Shown one piece after another: positions 7,573 through 14,592 of a stretch of 39,301 bases of DNA. The translations under genes were made by a program, and so were the position numbers. Within the stretch, counting starts at the first letter, position 1. Every line of letters starts with the position of its first letter. The notes below the pieces were generated by a model, which saw nothing but the letters and a program-made list of their open reading frames with translations, was not told the origin of the DNA and ran no database searches. Source of the DNA: Akkermansia sp. Lineage in GTDB: Bacteria > Verrucomicrobiota > Verrucomicrobiia > Verrucomicrobiales > Akkermansiaceae. Location of the stretch: the NCBI GenBank assembly GCA_024405455.1, contig JAKSOT010000010.1, positions 1 to 39,301 of the forward strand. Reading direction: 5' to 3'.

Positions 7573-8055
7573 CTACTGCACGAATTTGACGGAGCGCACA
7601 CAGTCCTCGCCCAATTCGGCGTTGAGGGCCTGGATGAGCTTAGGCTTGATGCGGTTGAGCTCAAAGCGGACGATGGGGTGGTTCACCCACACGCGGGCGG
7701 TGCGGCGGGATACGGACTGCAGCTCCGTACACGAGGCGAGGGAATCCCCCACCGCTCGCTTCCACACGCCAGCCAGGATTTCCGGCGCCACGGCCTCATG
7801 GTCCAGGTGCAGCCCCTCCAGCACCTCGCCCAGCAGCGATTCCATGCTGCGCATGTTGGCGGTCACGGAAAGCTGCGGGGTCACGCCGTAGAAATCCGCC
7901 AGCGCCTGGTCGCGCGCCACTTGGGAGGAGCTGCGGACGCGCTCGGCGCGCACGGTGCCGTCCTCCATCTCCACCAGGCGGAAACGCGGCGCGCTGCACC
8001 CGCGCTTGGAGGTGCGGGCGGGTGCCTTGCTTGCCTTTTTGCGGGGAACGGCCAT
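7573..8055 (-). CDS. dciA: DUF721 protein, DciA-like helicase loader
   Basis: The 160-residue protein has a basic, disordered N-terminus (KKASKAPARTSKRG), a linker, and a C-terminal DUF721 fold: ILAGVWKRAVGDSLASCTEL, SVSRRTARVWVNHPIVRFELN, and a final INALNAELG-like helix/strand. DciA is the ancestral loader or operator of replicative helicase DnaB in bacteria lacking DnaC/DnaI; members bind DNA through a KH-like fold. No replication gene is adjacent. The start codon lies two bases beyond the T-run of a strong terminator hairpin, leaving no room for a normal leader, which makes its expression unusual. The symbol rests on domain similarity. Confidence 0.75.
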   Translation of the reverse strand: MAVPRKKASKAPARTSKRGCSAPRFRLVEMEDGTVRAERVRSSSQVARDQALADFYGVTPQLSVTANMRSMESLLGEVLEGLHLDHEAVAPEILAGVWKRAVGDSLASCTELQSVSRRTARVWVNHPIVRFELNRIKPKLIQALNAELGEDCVRSVKFVQ

Positions 8056-8057
8056 GG

Positions 8058-8095
8058 AAAAAATGCAACCCGGAGGTGGTGCCGCCGGGTTGCAT
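8058..8095 (-). terminator. Intrinsic terminator abutting the dciA start
   Basis: An 11-bp perfect stem (8063-8073 with 8085-8095, atgcaacccgg/ccgggttgcat), an 11-base loop, and on the minus strand a run of six T (8063-8058). It lies after the ferredoxin gene, and the dciA ATG follows the T-run after two bases. It should end ferredoxin transcripts and could act as an attenuator for dciA. Confidence 0.8.
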
Positions 8096-8122
8096 GGGTT
8101 GGAGAAAATTCAGACGGGGAGA

Positions 8123-8356
8123 TTACTCGCCGTCGTCGCCGATGGCCTGCACGGGGCAGCCCTCCAGGGCCTCGCGGCAAAGGGCCACCTCTGCGTCCGT
8201 CTCCGGCTGGCGGCACACGTAGGACACGCCCTCGTCGTCGTCGCGCTTGTAGAAATCCGGTGCGGTCTCGCGGCACAGGTCGCAGTCGATGCAGTTGCTG
8301 TCCACGTAAAACTTGCCGGGCACATTCTTCTCGTTCTTTTCGTCTACTTCAGCCAT
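8123..8356 (-). CDS. Single-cluster 4Fe-4S ferredoxin
   Basis: This 77-residue ferredoxin carries CIDCDLC (Cys-x2-Cys-x2-Cys) near residues 22-28 and a distal GCPVQAI Cys, the four ligands of one [4Fe-4S] cluster, as in Thermotoga-type monocluster ferredoxins. A further Cys pair (VCRQP and LCREA) corresponds to the disulfide or lost-cluster positions of that family. The acidic composition suits an electron carrier docking to basic partners. The ATG at 8356 is chosen over an upstream one at 8413 because the upstream extension would overlap the promoter. It is followed by a strong terminator, so it is probably monocistronic. The redox partner is not evident. Confidence 0.88.
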   Translation of the reverse strand: MAEVDEKNEKNVPGKFYVDSNCIDCDLCRETAPDFYKRDDDEGVSYVCRQPETDAEVALCREALEGCPVQAIGDDGE

Positions 8357-8384
8357 TTTGGTGTGATAACGGGTTGGAAGCCCC

Positions 8385-8413
8385 CTTTTACTCCCCTTTT
8401 TGGCAAAATGCAA
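8385..8413 (-). promoter_or_regulatory. Ferredoxin promoter
   Basis: TTGCAT (8408-8413), 17-bp spacer, TAAAAG (8385-8390), 28 bases before the ATG. It is divergent from the promoter for the 8458 gene. Confidence 0.45.
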
Positions 8414-8422
8414 TCTTTTTTA

Positions 8423-8451
8423 TTGCCAGCGGGGGTGTTTCGCGGCACAAT
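8423..8451 (+). promoter_or_regulatory. Promoter of the one-TM protein and lnt
   Basis: TTGCCA (8423-8428), 17-bp spacer, CACAAT (8446-8451); the ATG is 6 bases downstream. An AGGAG sits at 8452-8456 but is too close to the ATG to act as a Shine-Dalgarno. Confidence 0.5.
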
Positions 8452-8457
8452 AGGAGC

Positions 8458-9075
8458 ATGCCGGACACTGACACAGAAGAGACGCCATACGTTTCCCGCA
8501 CGCAGCAGAGGAAGATTGACTTCATGAACCACCTGGGTCGTGGCGCCGGATTTGTGGTGCTGTTGCTGGCAGTGGTATTTGTGGTGTGGTTTGCGTTCAA
8601 CGTGCCGGGGCATCCCTGGCGGCAAAACGATGCCAAGCTGCCGTGGCAAGGCGAGGGCGTGATAGTGGAGGAGGCGCGGGTGCAGTGGAACTCCACCAAG
8701 GGCGACGAGCGCCTGGAGCTGCGCGCCCTGCTCTACCCCACGGTGCACATCAAGCTGGGCAACTGCACCGGCAGCGGCTACCTGCACGCCGTCTTCAAGG
8801 ACCCTGCGGGCCACCAGGTGGGCAACATCTGCCGCATCCCGTACCGCGACGGGCAGTTCATCGAGACCAACGAGCTGACCGTCCAGGCGGCGGGCAAGGA
8901 AGCCACCTGCTACATTGAGACGGGCATCCAGGACAAGGACTCCTACATATTGCACAAGATGAACGTGGACGAGCCGCTGTGGCGCGTGGAGATCCGCAAC
9001 GAGCCGAACGGCAAGTACGAGCATGAGGTGCTGGGGCACAAGAGCATCCCGGCGGTGGACTTTCCCGGCTTATGA
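8458..9075 (+). CDS. One-TM protein of unknown function upstream of lnt
   Basis: A 205-residue protein with a cytoplasmic N-terminus (basic TQQRK), one hydrophobic helix at residues 29-48, and an exported domain of about 150 residues. That domain has three Cys (103, 125, 151), a run of beta-strand-like segments (LELRALLYPTVHIKLGNC, GYLHAVFKDP) and an EPLWRVEIRNEPNG stretch. I do not recognise the family. An open frame extends upstream to 7678, but that part is antisense to ferredoxin and dciA and is rejected. The stop overlaps the lnt start by four bases (ATGA), so the protein is made together with Lnt and may act at the same periplasmic face. Confidence 0.75.
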   Translation: MPDTDTEETPYVSRTQQRKIDFMNHLGRGAGFVVLLLAVVFVVWFAFNVPGHPWRQNDAKLPWQGEGVIVEEARVQWNSTKGDERLELRALLYPTVHIKLGNCTGSGYLHAVFKDPAGHQVGNICRIPYRDGQFIETNELTVQAAGKEATCYIETGIQDKDSYILHKMNVDEPLWRVEIRNEPNGKYEHEVLGHKSIPAVDFPGL

Positions 9076-10964
9076 GCGGTGAAGCGGCAGCCGCCCCCGC
9101 ATGCACGCAAGGCCGGAGCAAGCGGCGGCTTTCCCTGGATTGGCTGTGGGCGCTGCTGAGCGGCGCGTTCATGGCGCTGGCGTACCCGCCGTATGACATC
9201 GGGAGCCTGGTGTGGGTGGGGCTGCTGCCTCTGCTCACGGTGCTGTGGTGCAGGAGCGCGGGATTTTGGCGCGGGTTCCGGCTGGGTTGGCTGTACGGCA
9301 TGGGCTGGTACAGCGTGAGCTTTTGGTGGATTCACAACGTGGGCGAGGTGTGGGGCATTCCCCTGCCCGTGTTCCTGGGCACGGCGTTCGTACCGCTCAT
9401 GGCGGTGTACTCCTGCCTGCCCGCGCTATGGGGCGGTGTGGCCAACACGTGGCTGCGCCCCTGCTCCGCCGAGCCGCCGCAGGTGGACGGCCTGCCGCAG
9501 GAGGAACGCAGGAAAGCCTGGGGCGAATGGGCCTCGCGCGACACCCTGTGCACGCTGCGTTGCGCGCTGGGGCTGGGCGCGCTGTGGGTGTGCATCGAAT
9601 GGCTGCGTGCCAGCGGCACGCTGGGCTTCAGCTGGTGCAGCCTGGGAACCGCGCTGTACGATGGGCTCTCCATGGTGCAGTGGGCGGAGTTTGTGGGCAC
9701 GAGCGCGCTGGCGTTCATCCCGGTGTTCACGTCTGTGGTGCTGTGGTGCGCGCTGCGGCGCGCGGTGCTTCACTTCAAGGGCTGCGGGGTGGGCTGCCGC
9801 CCGTGGGATTTCTACGGAGCGGTGGCGGTGCTGATGGTTTTGTTCTCCGGCGGTCTGTACCTTTCCCGCCAGTATTCGCCACAGGTGATGATGCAGCGGC
9901 CGGAGGTGCTGCAGCTGCCCGTGGCCGCCGTGCAAATCAACCTGGACCAGAACGAGCGCATGGCGGACGGCAGCGTGCAGCCCCACCTCTACGGCGTGTA
10001 CCTGCGCGCCACCAAGTGCGCGTTCGACCAGATTCAGAAAGACACCATGCAGCGCGCCGTGGAGCACCCGGATTTGGCGTTCACCCAGCAGCTGCCCGTG
10101 TGGGTGGTGTGGCCGGAAAGCGCACTGGGATGTCCCTTCCTGCGGGATGCGGACACGCGCGCCATCATCCCGGACCGCTACACGCAGGAGGTGCTGATGG
10201 GCGGGGACGGCCTGCCCAAGGTGCGCCAGCTGGTGCGCGAGATGGGCGGGCAGGATTTCGTGCTCTTCACCGGGGTGGACGAATACCTTTGCCGCACCGC
10301 GGATGACGGCACGCTCGCGCCCGCGGGCATGCTCAACTCCATGGCCGTGATGCCCGGCGGGCAGGACACCGCGCTCACCGCCTCCAAGCAGCATCTCATG
10401 CCCTTCGGCGAGTACATCCCGCTCGTGGATTCCATCGGCTGGATCGGAAAAGCCTTCTCCGCCATCACCGGCACCCAGGTGGGCGACGGCATCATCCCCG
10501 GCGAGGGCAGCGAGCCCCTGCGTGTCCCCGTGCCGGGAACGGACGAGACGGTGGACGCCATCCCCGCCATCTGCTATGAGGACACCGTCTCCCCACAGGT
10601 GGCCAAATTCGTGCGCCCCGGCCCGCAGGTTATCGTCAACGGCAGCAACGACGCCTGGTTCCGTGAGTCCGCGTGCGGAGAGCAGCAGGCCCGCGCCGCC
10701 GCCTTCCGCTGCATTGAGCTGCGCCGCCCCATGGTGCGCGCCGCCAACATGGGTGTCACCTGCGCCATTGCGCCCAACGGCGCCTTCATCCACGCCCTCC
10801 GCAAGGGTGATGGCGACCCGCACCTGGACGGCTTCAGCTACGCCGTGCTACCCGTGGACCGGGAGGCGGGTGTGACGCTGTACGCGGCGTGGGGAGACTG
10901 GGCGGTATTACTGTGCCTGCTGCTGGCGCTGGCAACAAGCGCGCCCGCTTGGAAGCGAGCCTAA
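9072..10964 (+). CDS. lnt: Apolipoprotein N-acyltransferase
   Basis: Lnt adds the third acyl chain to the N-terminal Cys of lipoproteins at the periplasmic side of the inner membrane. The protein has an N-terminal block of membrane helices (about residues 22-265) and a C-terminal nitrilase-fold domain. The catalytic triad is visible: Glu349 in VVWPESALG, Lys439 in TASKQHLMPFGEYIP and Cys501 in AICYEDTVS; AAFRCIELRRPMVRAANMG is also typical. At 630 residues it is about 120 longer than E. coli Lnt; part of the extra is a hydrophilic loop at about 130-155. The start overlaps the upstream one-TM gene. Substrate lipoproteins in this window include the proteins at 2566, 20393 and 37733. Confidence 0.95.
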   Translation: MSGEAAAAPACTQGRSKRRLSLDWLWALLSGAFMALAYPPYDIGSLVWVGLLPLLTVLWCRSAGFWRGFRLGWLYGMGWYSVSFWWIHNVGEVWGIPLPVFLGTAFVPLMAVYSCLPALWGGVANTWLRPCSAEPPQVDGLPQEERRKAWGEWASRDTLCTLRCALGLGALWVCIEWLRASGTLGFSWCSLGTALYDGLSMVQWAEFVGTSALAFIPVFTSVVLWCALRRAVLHFKGCGVGCRPWDFYGAVAVLMVLFSGGLYLSRQYSPQVMMQRPEVLQLPVAAVQINLDQNERMADGSVQPHLYGVYLRATKCAFDQIQKDTMQRAVEHPDLAFTQQLPVWVVWPESALGCPFLRDADTRAIIPDRYTQEVLMGGDGLPKVRQLVREMGGQDFVLFTGVDEYLCRTADDGTLAPAGMLNSMAVMPGGQDTALTASKQHLMPFGEYIPLVDSIGWIGKAFSAITGTQVGDGIIPGEGSEPLRVPVPGTDETVDAIPAICYEDTVSPQVAKFVRPGPQVIVNGSNDAWFRESACGEQQARAAAFRCIELRRPMVRAANMGVTCAIAPNGAFIHALRKGDGDPHLDGFSYAVLPVDREAGVTLYAAWGDWAVLLCLLLALATSAPAWKRA

Positions 10965-10986
10965 TTGGCTGCGGACAAGTAAGGGA

Positions 10987-11101
10987 ATTAGGATTAGGAT
11001 TAGGATTAGGATTAGGAACGCTCTTCACGCAGCGCGAAATTTCCACACACAACGCGTGCGCCTCTATCCCTCTTAATCCTAATCTTAATCCTAATCTTAA
11101 T
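10987..11101. repeat. TTAGGA array and inverted partner, lnt/UXS junction
   Basis: Five exact TTAGGA copies (10988-11017) are followed after about 55 bases by an inverted array of alternating CTTAAT/CCTAAT units (11072-11102). Arms 10987-11016 and 11072-11101 pair over 30 bases; the three mismatches are G opposite T in the plus-strand RNA, so an lnt transcript would form a continuous stem with G-U wobbles. It sits between convergent genes and directly touches the UXS stop codon. Confidence 0.8.
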
Positions 11102-11103
11102 CT

Positions 11104-12051
11104 CTACTTGCCAATCTTCTCGCGGAAGTACGCAATGGTGCGGTCCAGGCCCTCGCGCAGCGGGATGGTGGGCGCCCAGCCCAGCTCCTTGCCCGCCAGC
11201 GTGATGTCGGGTCGGCGCTGCGTCGGGTCGTCGGACGGCAGCGGGCGGGTCACCAGCTTGCTCTGCGTGGGGATTTTCTCCAGCACAATCTCCGCGAGCT
11301 GGCGGATGGTGAACTCGCCGGGGTTGCCCAGGTTCACCGGGCCCGTGAAGCCCTGCTCGTTCTCCATCATGCGCACCATGCCCTCGATGAGGTCGTCCAC
11401 GTACTGGAAGGAGCGCGTCTGCTGGCCCTCGCCGTAGATGGTGATGTCCTCTCCGCGCAAGGCCTGGCAGATGAAGTTGGAGACCACGCGGCCGTCCTCC
11501 GGGTTCATCATGGGGCCGTAGGTGTTGAAGATGCGGATGACGCGGATGTCCACGCCCTCGTGGCGGTGGTAGTCGAACATGAGGCTTTCTGCGCAGCGCT
11601 TGCCCTCGTCGTAGCATGCGCGGATGCCGATGGGGTTGACGTTGCCGCGGTAGCCCTCCACCTGCGGGTGCACCTGCGGCTCGCCGTACACCTCGGACGT
11701 GGAGCTCTGCAGGATGCGCGCGCCGTTCTTCTTGGCCAGCTCCAACATGTTGAGCACACCCAGCACGCAGGTCTTGGTGGTGAAGATGGAGCGGTTGCCC
11801 TGGTAGAAGGGCGGGGATGCCGGGCACGCCAGGTTGTAGATGCGGTCCAGCTTCTCCGGGCAGTCGTACGGCTCTATCACATCATGCTCCACAAAGGTGA
11901 AGCGCGGGTTGTCCATCAAGTCCTGCACGTTCTCCAGGGAGCCCGTGTAGTTGTTGTCCAGGCAAATCACGCGCTCGCCGTCCGCTATCAGGCGGTGGCA
12001 CAGGTTGGAACCCACAAAGCCGCTGCCTCCGGTGACCAGTATCGTCTTCAT
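11104..12051 (-). CDS. UDP-glucuronate decarboxylase (UDP-xylose synthase)
   Basis: A 315-residue extended short-chain dehydrogenase. The NAD-binding GGSGFVG is at residues 8-14, the catalytic SSTSEVYG at 116-123 and the Tyr-x3-Lys pair at Tyr147/Lys151 (ACYDEGK). The sequence CPASPPFYQ and the segment [24 protein letters not shown] are characteristic of UXS, which oxidises and decarboxylates UDP-glucuronate to UDP-xylose for glycans. A 4-keto intermediate producer or dTDP-glucose dehydratase is less likely. No UDP-glucose dehydrogenase or glycosyltransferase is adjacent. It has its own promoter and converges on lnt. Confidence 0.9.
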   Translation of the reverse strand: MKTILVTGGSGFVGSNLCHRLIADGERVICLDNNYTGSLENVQDLMDNPRFTFVEHDVIEPYDCPEKLDRIYNLACPASPPFYQGNRSIFTTKTCVLGVLNMLELAKKNGARILQSSTSEVYGEPQVHPQVEGYRGNVNPIGIRACYDEGKRCAESLMFDYHRHEGVDIRVIRIFNTYGPMMNPEDGRVVSNFICQALRGEDITIYGEGQQTRSFQYVDDLIEGMVRMMENEQGFTGPVNLGNPGEFTIRQLAEIVLEKIPTQSKLVTRPLPSDDPTQRRPDITLAGKELGWAPTIPLREGLDRTIAYFREKIGK

Positions 12052-12057
12052 GCCGCT

Positions 12058-12085
12058 ATTCTACCCCATTCCCCGCCGTGTTCAA
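12058..12085 (-). promoter_or_regulatory. UXS promoter, leaderless spacing
   Basis: TTGAAC (12080-12085), 16-bp spacer, TAGAAT (12058-12063); 6 bases to the ATG at 12051. Confidence 0.65.
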
Positions 12086-12200
12086 GCACAAACTGGCGGG
12101 CAGCGCGCAGATATTTCCCCTGCTGGCTGTCTTTGTGCTGGACAACGCCCCGCGCGTGTGGTTGAATATTTGCAACCTCATTTTCAAACAGATAGCAACA

Positions 12201-12698
12201 ATGAAGTCCTACACCATCTTCCAGAAGTCCGACGACGAAACCGTGAACGAGTTCCTGACGTGGATGCGCAACCAGGAGCGCGGCGTGTACCGCGCCGCCC
12301 TGCGCGAACTGAGCGCCCTCAAGAAGCTGCGCCCGCAGTTCATGCAGCAGAAGCCCGTGGAGGAGCAGTTCGCGTGGCTGCGCAAGATGCTCTGCTGGAT
12401 GCCTGCGGAAACCATTTCCGACCACCTGCTGCAGGTGTGGCTCATCCGCAAGCACGAGCACATGCTGGTGGCCTTCATTGAGAAGCTCGGCATCCAGCAC
12501 AACGGCCACGGCGTGGTGGACGAGCTGCCGGAGAAGCTTGACCCGGAGCAGCTGAAGGTGGCGGTGGACGAGCTGTTCGCCAACAACCCCGCCGGCGCCG
12601 CCTCCGTGTACCTGCACATGTTCCAGAACCAGACCGAGGAAGGCTGGCCGGAGCTGCAGGATATCCTTGACAACGACCCCCGCGTGACCCTCAAGTGA
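12201..12698 (+). CDS. Helical protein of unknown function
   Basis: A soluble, helix-rich 165-residue protein, starting KSYTIFQKSDDETVNEFLTWM, with many Leu/Glu/Lys/Gln, two Trp-Leu-Arg-Lys-like segments (FAWLRKMLCWMP) and an acidic C-terminal part (LDPEQLKVAVDELFANNP, EEGWPELQDIL). There is no signal peptide and I do not recognise the family. The frame is open upstream to 12078, but the ATG at 12201 is preferred because the extension would run into the UXS promoter region. Spacing to tadA is 28 bases, so it probably heads the tadA-ybeY cluster. A weak TTGCAA/GATAGC pair with 15-bp spacing precedes it. Confidence 0.75.
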   Translation: MKSYTIFQKSDDETVNEFLTWMRNQERGVYRAALRELSALKKLRPQFMQQKPVEEQFAWLRKMLCWMPAETISDHLLQVWLIRKHEHMLVAFIEKLGIQHNGHGVVDELPEKLDPEQLKVAVDELFANNPAGAASVYLHMFQNQTEEGWPELQDILDNDPRVTLK

Positions 12699-12726
12699 GG
12701 CGCGCGGGCGTGTTCCCTGCCCACCC

Positions 12727-13248
12727 TTGACGGAGGACGAACAATTCATGCAGCTGGCGATGCGCGAGGCGGAAAAGGCCCGCGCCGCCGATGAGGTGCC
12801 CTGCGGCTGCGTGATTGTGAAGGACGGCCGCGTGATTGCGCGCGGCTGGAACCAGGTGGAGGCCCTGAAGGACGCCACCGCGCACGCGGAGATGCTGGCC
12901 CTCACCGCCGCCCAGGCCGCCGTGGGCGATTGGCGGCTGGACGGCTGCACCGTGTACGTCACCAAGGAGCCCTGCCCCATGTGCGCGGGCGCGCTGGTGC
13001 ACTGCCGCCCGCAGCGCGTGGTGTTCGGCATACCGGATCCCAAGGGCGGCGCGTGCGGCGGCTGGATTAACCTTTTGGATTCCAACCCGCCTCTCAACCA
13101 CAAGTGCGAGTGCGTTCCCGGCGTGCTGGCGGATGCCTGCCTGGAGCAGTTCCAGTCCTTCTTCCGTGCCGCGCGCGCAGAGGCCAAACAGCGCAAGCTC
13201 GCGGAACGTGAAAACACCACCGACTCCCATGGCGACACCGCGGATTGA
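12727..13248 (+). CDS. tadA: tRNA-specific adenosine deaminase
   Basis: TadA deaminates A34 to inosine in tRNA-Arg(ACG), allowing it to read CGU, CGC and CGA. The zinc deaminase motifs are TAHAEM (His53, Glu55) and TKEPCPMCAGAL (Cys83, Cys86), and FGIPDPKGGACG is the TadA-type loop. Start choice: TTG at 12727 gives TEDEQFM, which matches the N-terminus of Bacillus TadA (MTQDELYM), whereas ATG at 12748 has a good GGAGG at 12732-12736 but removes part of helix 1. I favour TTG on homology but the ATG is possible. A C-terminal basic tail extends past the fold. Its last 20 bases overlap ybeY. Confidence 0.93.
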   Translation: MTEDEQFMQLAMREAEKARAADEVPCGCVIVKDGRVIARGWNQVEALKDATAHAEMLALTAAQAAVGDWRLDGCTVYVTKEPCPMCAGALVHCRPQRVVFGIPDPKGGACGGWINLLDSNPPLNHKCECVPGVLADACLEQFQSFFRAARAEAKQRKLAERENTTDSHGDTAD

Positions 13249-13681
13249 GGTCTACCTCCACGCCGAACGCGCGTGGGTGACGGATGAGCTGGCGGAGGCA
13301 TACGCCGCCGCGCTCAACCGCATGCTTCCGGAGCTGCTGGCGCAGCCGCAGGGGCCGGACCACACGCTCTCCGGGCTGCAGGAGGTGGAAATATCCATTG
13401 TGGACGACGAGGCGATAGCCGCCGTGCACGCGGAATTCCTGAACGACCCCACCCCCACGGATGCCATCACCTTCCCCTACGGCGAAATCTTGGTGAGCTG
13501 CGACACCGCGCTGCGCTACGCCACGGAACACACCCTCTCCCCAAAGGAGGAGCTTTTCCGCTACGTGGTACACGGCCTGGTGCACCTCCACGGCCACCGC
13601 GACTACGAGCCCGCCGACCGCGAGGCCATGTTCGCCGTGCAGGAACCGCTGGTGGCAAAGTATTGCCCCACCGACATTTGA
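13229..13681 (+). CDS. ybeY: Endoribonuclease YbeY
   Basis: YbeY is a single-strand RNase that matures 16S rRNA 3' ends and takes part in 70S quality control. Visible are the family strand EVEISIVDDEAIAAVHAEFLNDPTPTDAITFPYGEILVS and the metal motif HGLVHLHGHRDY. The first two zinc His of H-x3-H-x5-H are present, while the third position is Asp (HRD), as I recall from Bacteroidetes YbeY. Length (150) is normal. The ATG at 13229 lies inside the tadA reading frame, giving a 20-base overlap and likely translational coupling; an upstream extension to 13133 is the tadA frame shadow. Confidence 0.92.
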   Translation: MATPRIEVYLHAERAWVTDELAEAYAAALNRMLPELLAQPQGPDHTLSGLQEVEISIVDDEAIAAVHAEFLNDPTPTDAITFPYGEILVSCDTALRYATEHTLSPKEELFRYVVHGLVHLHGHRDYEPADREAMFAVQEPLVAKYCPTDI

Positions 13682-13706
13682 CGTGCGGGGTGCGCGGTGG
13701 TAGAAT
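13678..13706 (+). promoter_or_regulatory. Promoter of the YkuD-like gene
   Basis: TTGACG (13678-13683, overlapping the ybeY stop), 17-bp spacer, TAGAAT (13701-13706) preceded by TGG (extended -10). The ATG at 13714 is 7 bases beyond. Confidence 0.7.
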
Positions 13707-13713
13707 GGCGGGC

Positions 13714-14457
13714 ATGAAGAAGATTTTTGCACTGGTGGCGGCGGTTCTGGGGTGCATGGTTGCGGAGGCGCAGGTGCCCGCGGGCTGCACGCAGGCCATC
13801 GTGGGCATCACGGAGGGCTGGAACTCGTCGCAGGCCCAGGTTTCCCTGGTGGAGAAGAACGGCAGCGGCCAATGGGTGCGCGTGATGGGTCCCTTCCCCG
13901 CACGCCTCGGCCGCAACGGCACCGCCTGGGGGCTGGGCATCCACGCCAACCCGCGCGGCGCCACGCTCAAGAAGGAGGGCGACGGCCGCTCGCCCGCGGG
14001 CGTGTTCGCCATCGGCGGGCTCTGGACCACCACCAAGACGCCCGTGAAGCACGACCGCGCGCTGCCGGAGGTGCATGTGGGCCCGAACGACCTGTGGGTG
14101 ACGGACCTGAACATGCCGCAATACTACAACCGCTACATCCGCCTGGACCACCCCGCCGCCACGGCGTGGGAGCTGCATGAGCAGATGAAGCAGACCGACT
14201 ACCCGCACAGCATCAAGATGCTCATCTGCCACAACACGGCCGGCACGCCGGGGCGCCCCGTGCTCGGCGGCGGGTCGTCCATCTTCTTCCACATCTGGCG
14301 CGACAACGGCGCCGCCCCCACCGCCGGCTGCACCACCCTGCAGGAGCAGAACCTGCGCGCCATCATCGCACGCCTGAGCGTGGCGAGGCACCCGGTGTAC
14401 GTGCTGCTGCCGCGCGCGGAATACGTGCGTCTCAGGGCATCCTGGCGGCTACCCTAA
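13714..14457 (+). CDS. Secreted YkuD-type L,D-transpeptidase-like protein
   Basis: A 247-residue exported protein: the signal peptide KKIFALVAAVLGCMVAEA is followed by a likely signal peptidase I site (AEA-Q at 19/20); a lipobox at VLGC is less likely. The body fits the YkuD fold (COG3786-like): GIHANPRGATLKKEGDGRSPAGVFAIG is the substrate-entry strand region, SSIFFHIWR carries the conserved His193 and PTAGCTTLQ the catalytic Cys206. Such enzymes cross-link peptidoglycan through meso-DAP or anchor proteins to it. The substrate is inferred from fold only. The gene has its own strong promoter, and its stop is followed by a short ATTTACAATT repeat. Confidence 0.85.
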   Translation: MKKIFALVAAVLGCMVAEAQVPAGCTQAIVGITEGWNSSQAQVSLVEKNGSGQWVRVMGPFPARLGRNGTAWGLGIHANPRGATLKKEGDGRSPAGVFAIGGLWTTTKTPVKHDRALPEVHVGPNDLWVTDLNMPQYYNRYIRLDHPAATAWELHEQMKQTDYPHSIKMLICHNTAGTPGRPVLGGGSSIFFHIWRDNGAAPTAGCTTLQEQNLRAIIARLSVARHPVYVLLPRAEYVRLRASWRLP

Positions 14458-14491
14458 GGATTTACAATTTACAATTGACGATTTACAATTT
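14458..14491 (+). repeat. ATTTACAATT repeat element, copy 1
   Basis: The sequence after the YkuD-like stop contains two ATTTACAATT words around CGATTTACAATT; bases 14467-14491 (25 bases) recur exactly, in inverted orientation, at 27834-27858. Confidence 0.85.
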
Positions 14492-14556
14492 TTGAATAGA
14501 GCCGCGCCGTCCGGCGCGGGGGCATAAGGGCGGGAGAGGCGTGACACGGTTTGCGC

Positions 14557-14585
14557 TTGCGTGCGCGCGCGAAGACGGGTAGAAT
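14557..14585 (+). promoter_or_regulatory. glnS promoter
   Basis: TTGCGT (14557-14562), 17-bp spacer, TAGAAT (14580-14585); the ATG at 14593 is 7 bases beyond the -10. Confidence 0.6.
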
Positions 14586-14592
14586 GCCGCGC

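Noticed and set aside
10988..11017. TTAGGA array as a telomere
   Set aside because: It resembles telomeric hexamers only superficially; it is a five-copy intergenic array inside continuous chromosomal sequence, with an inverted partner.
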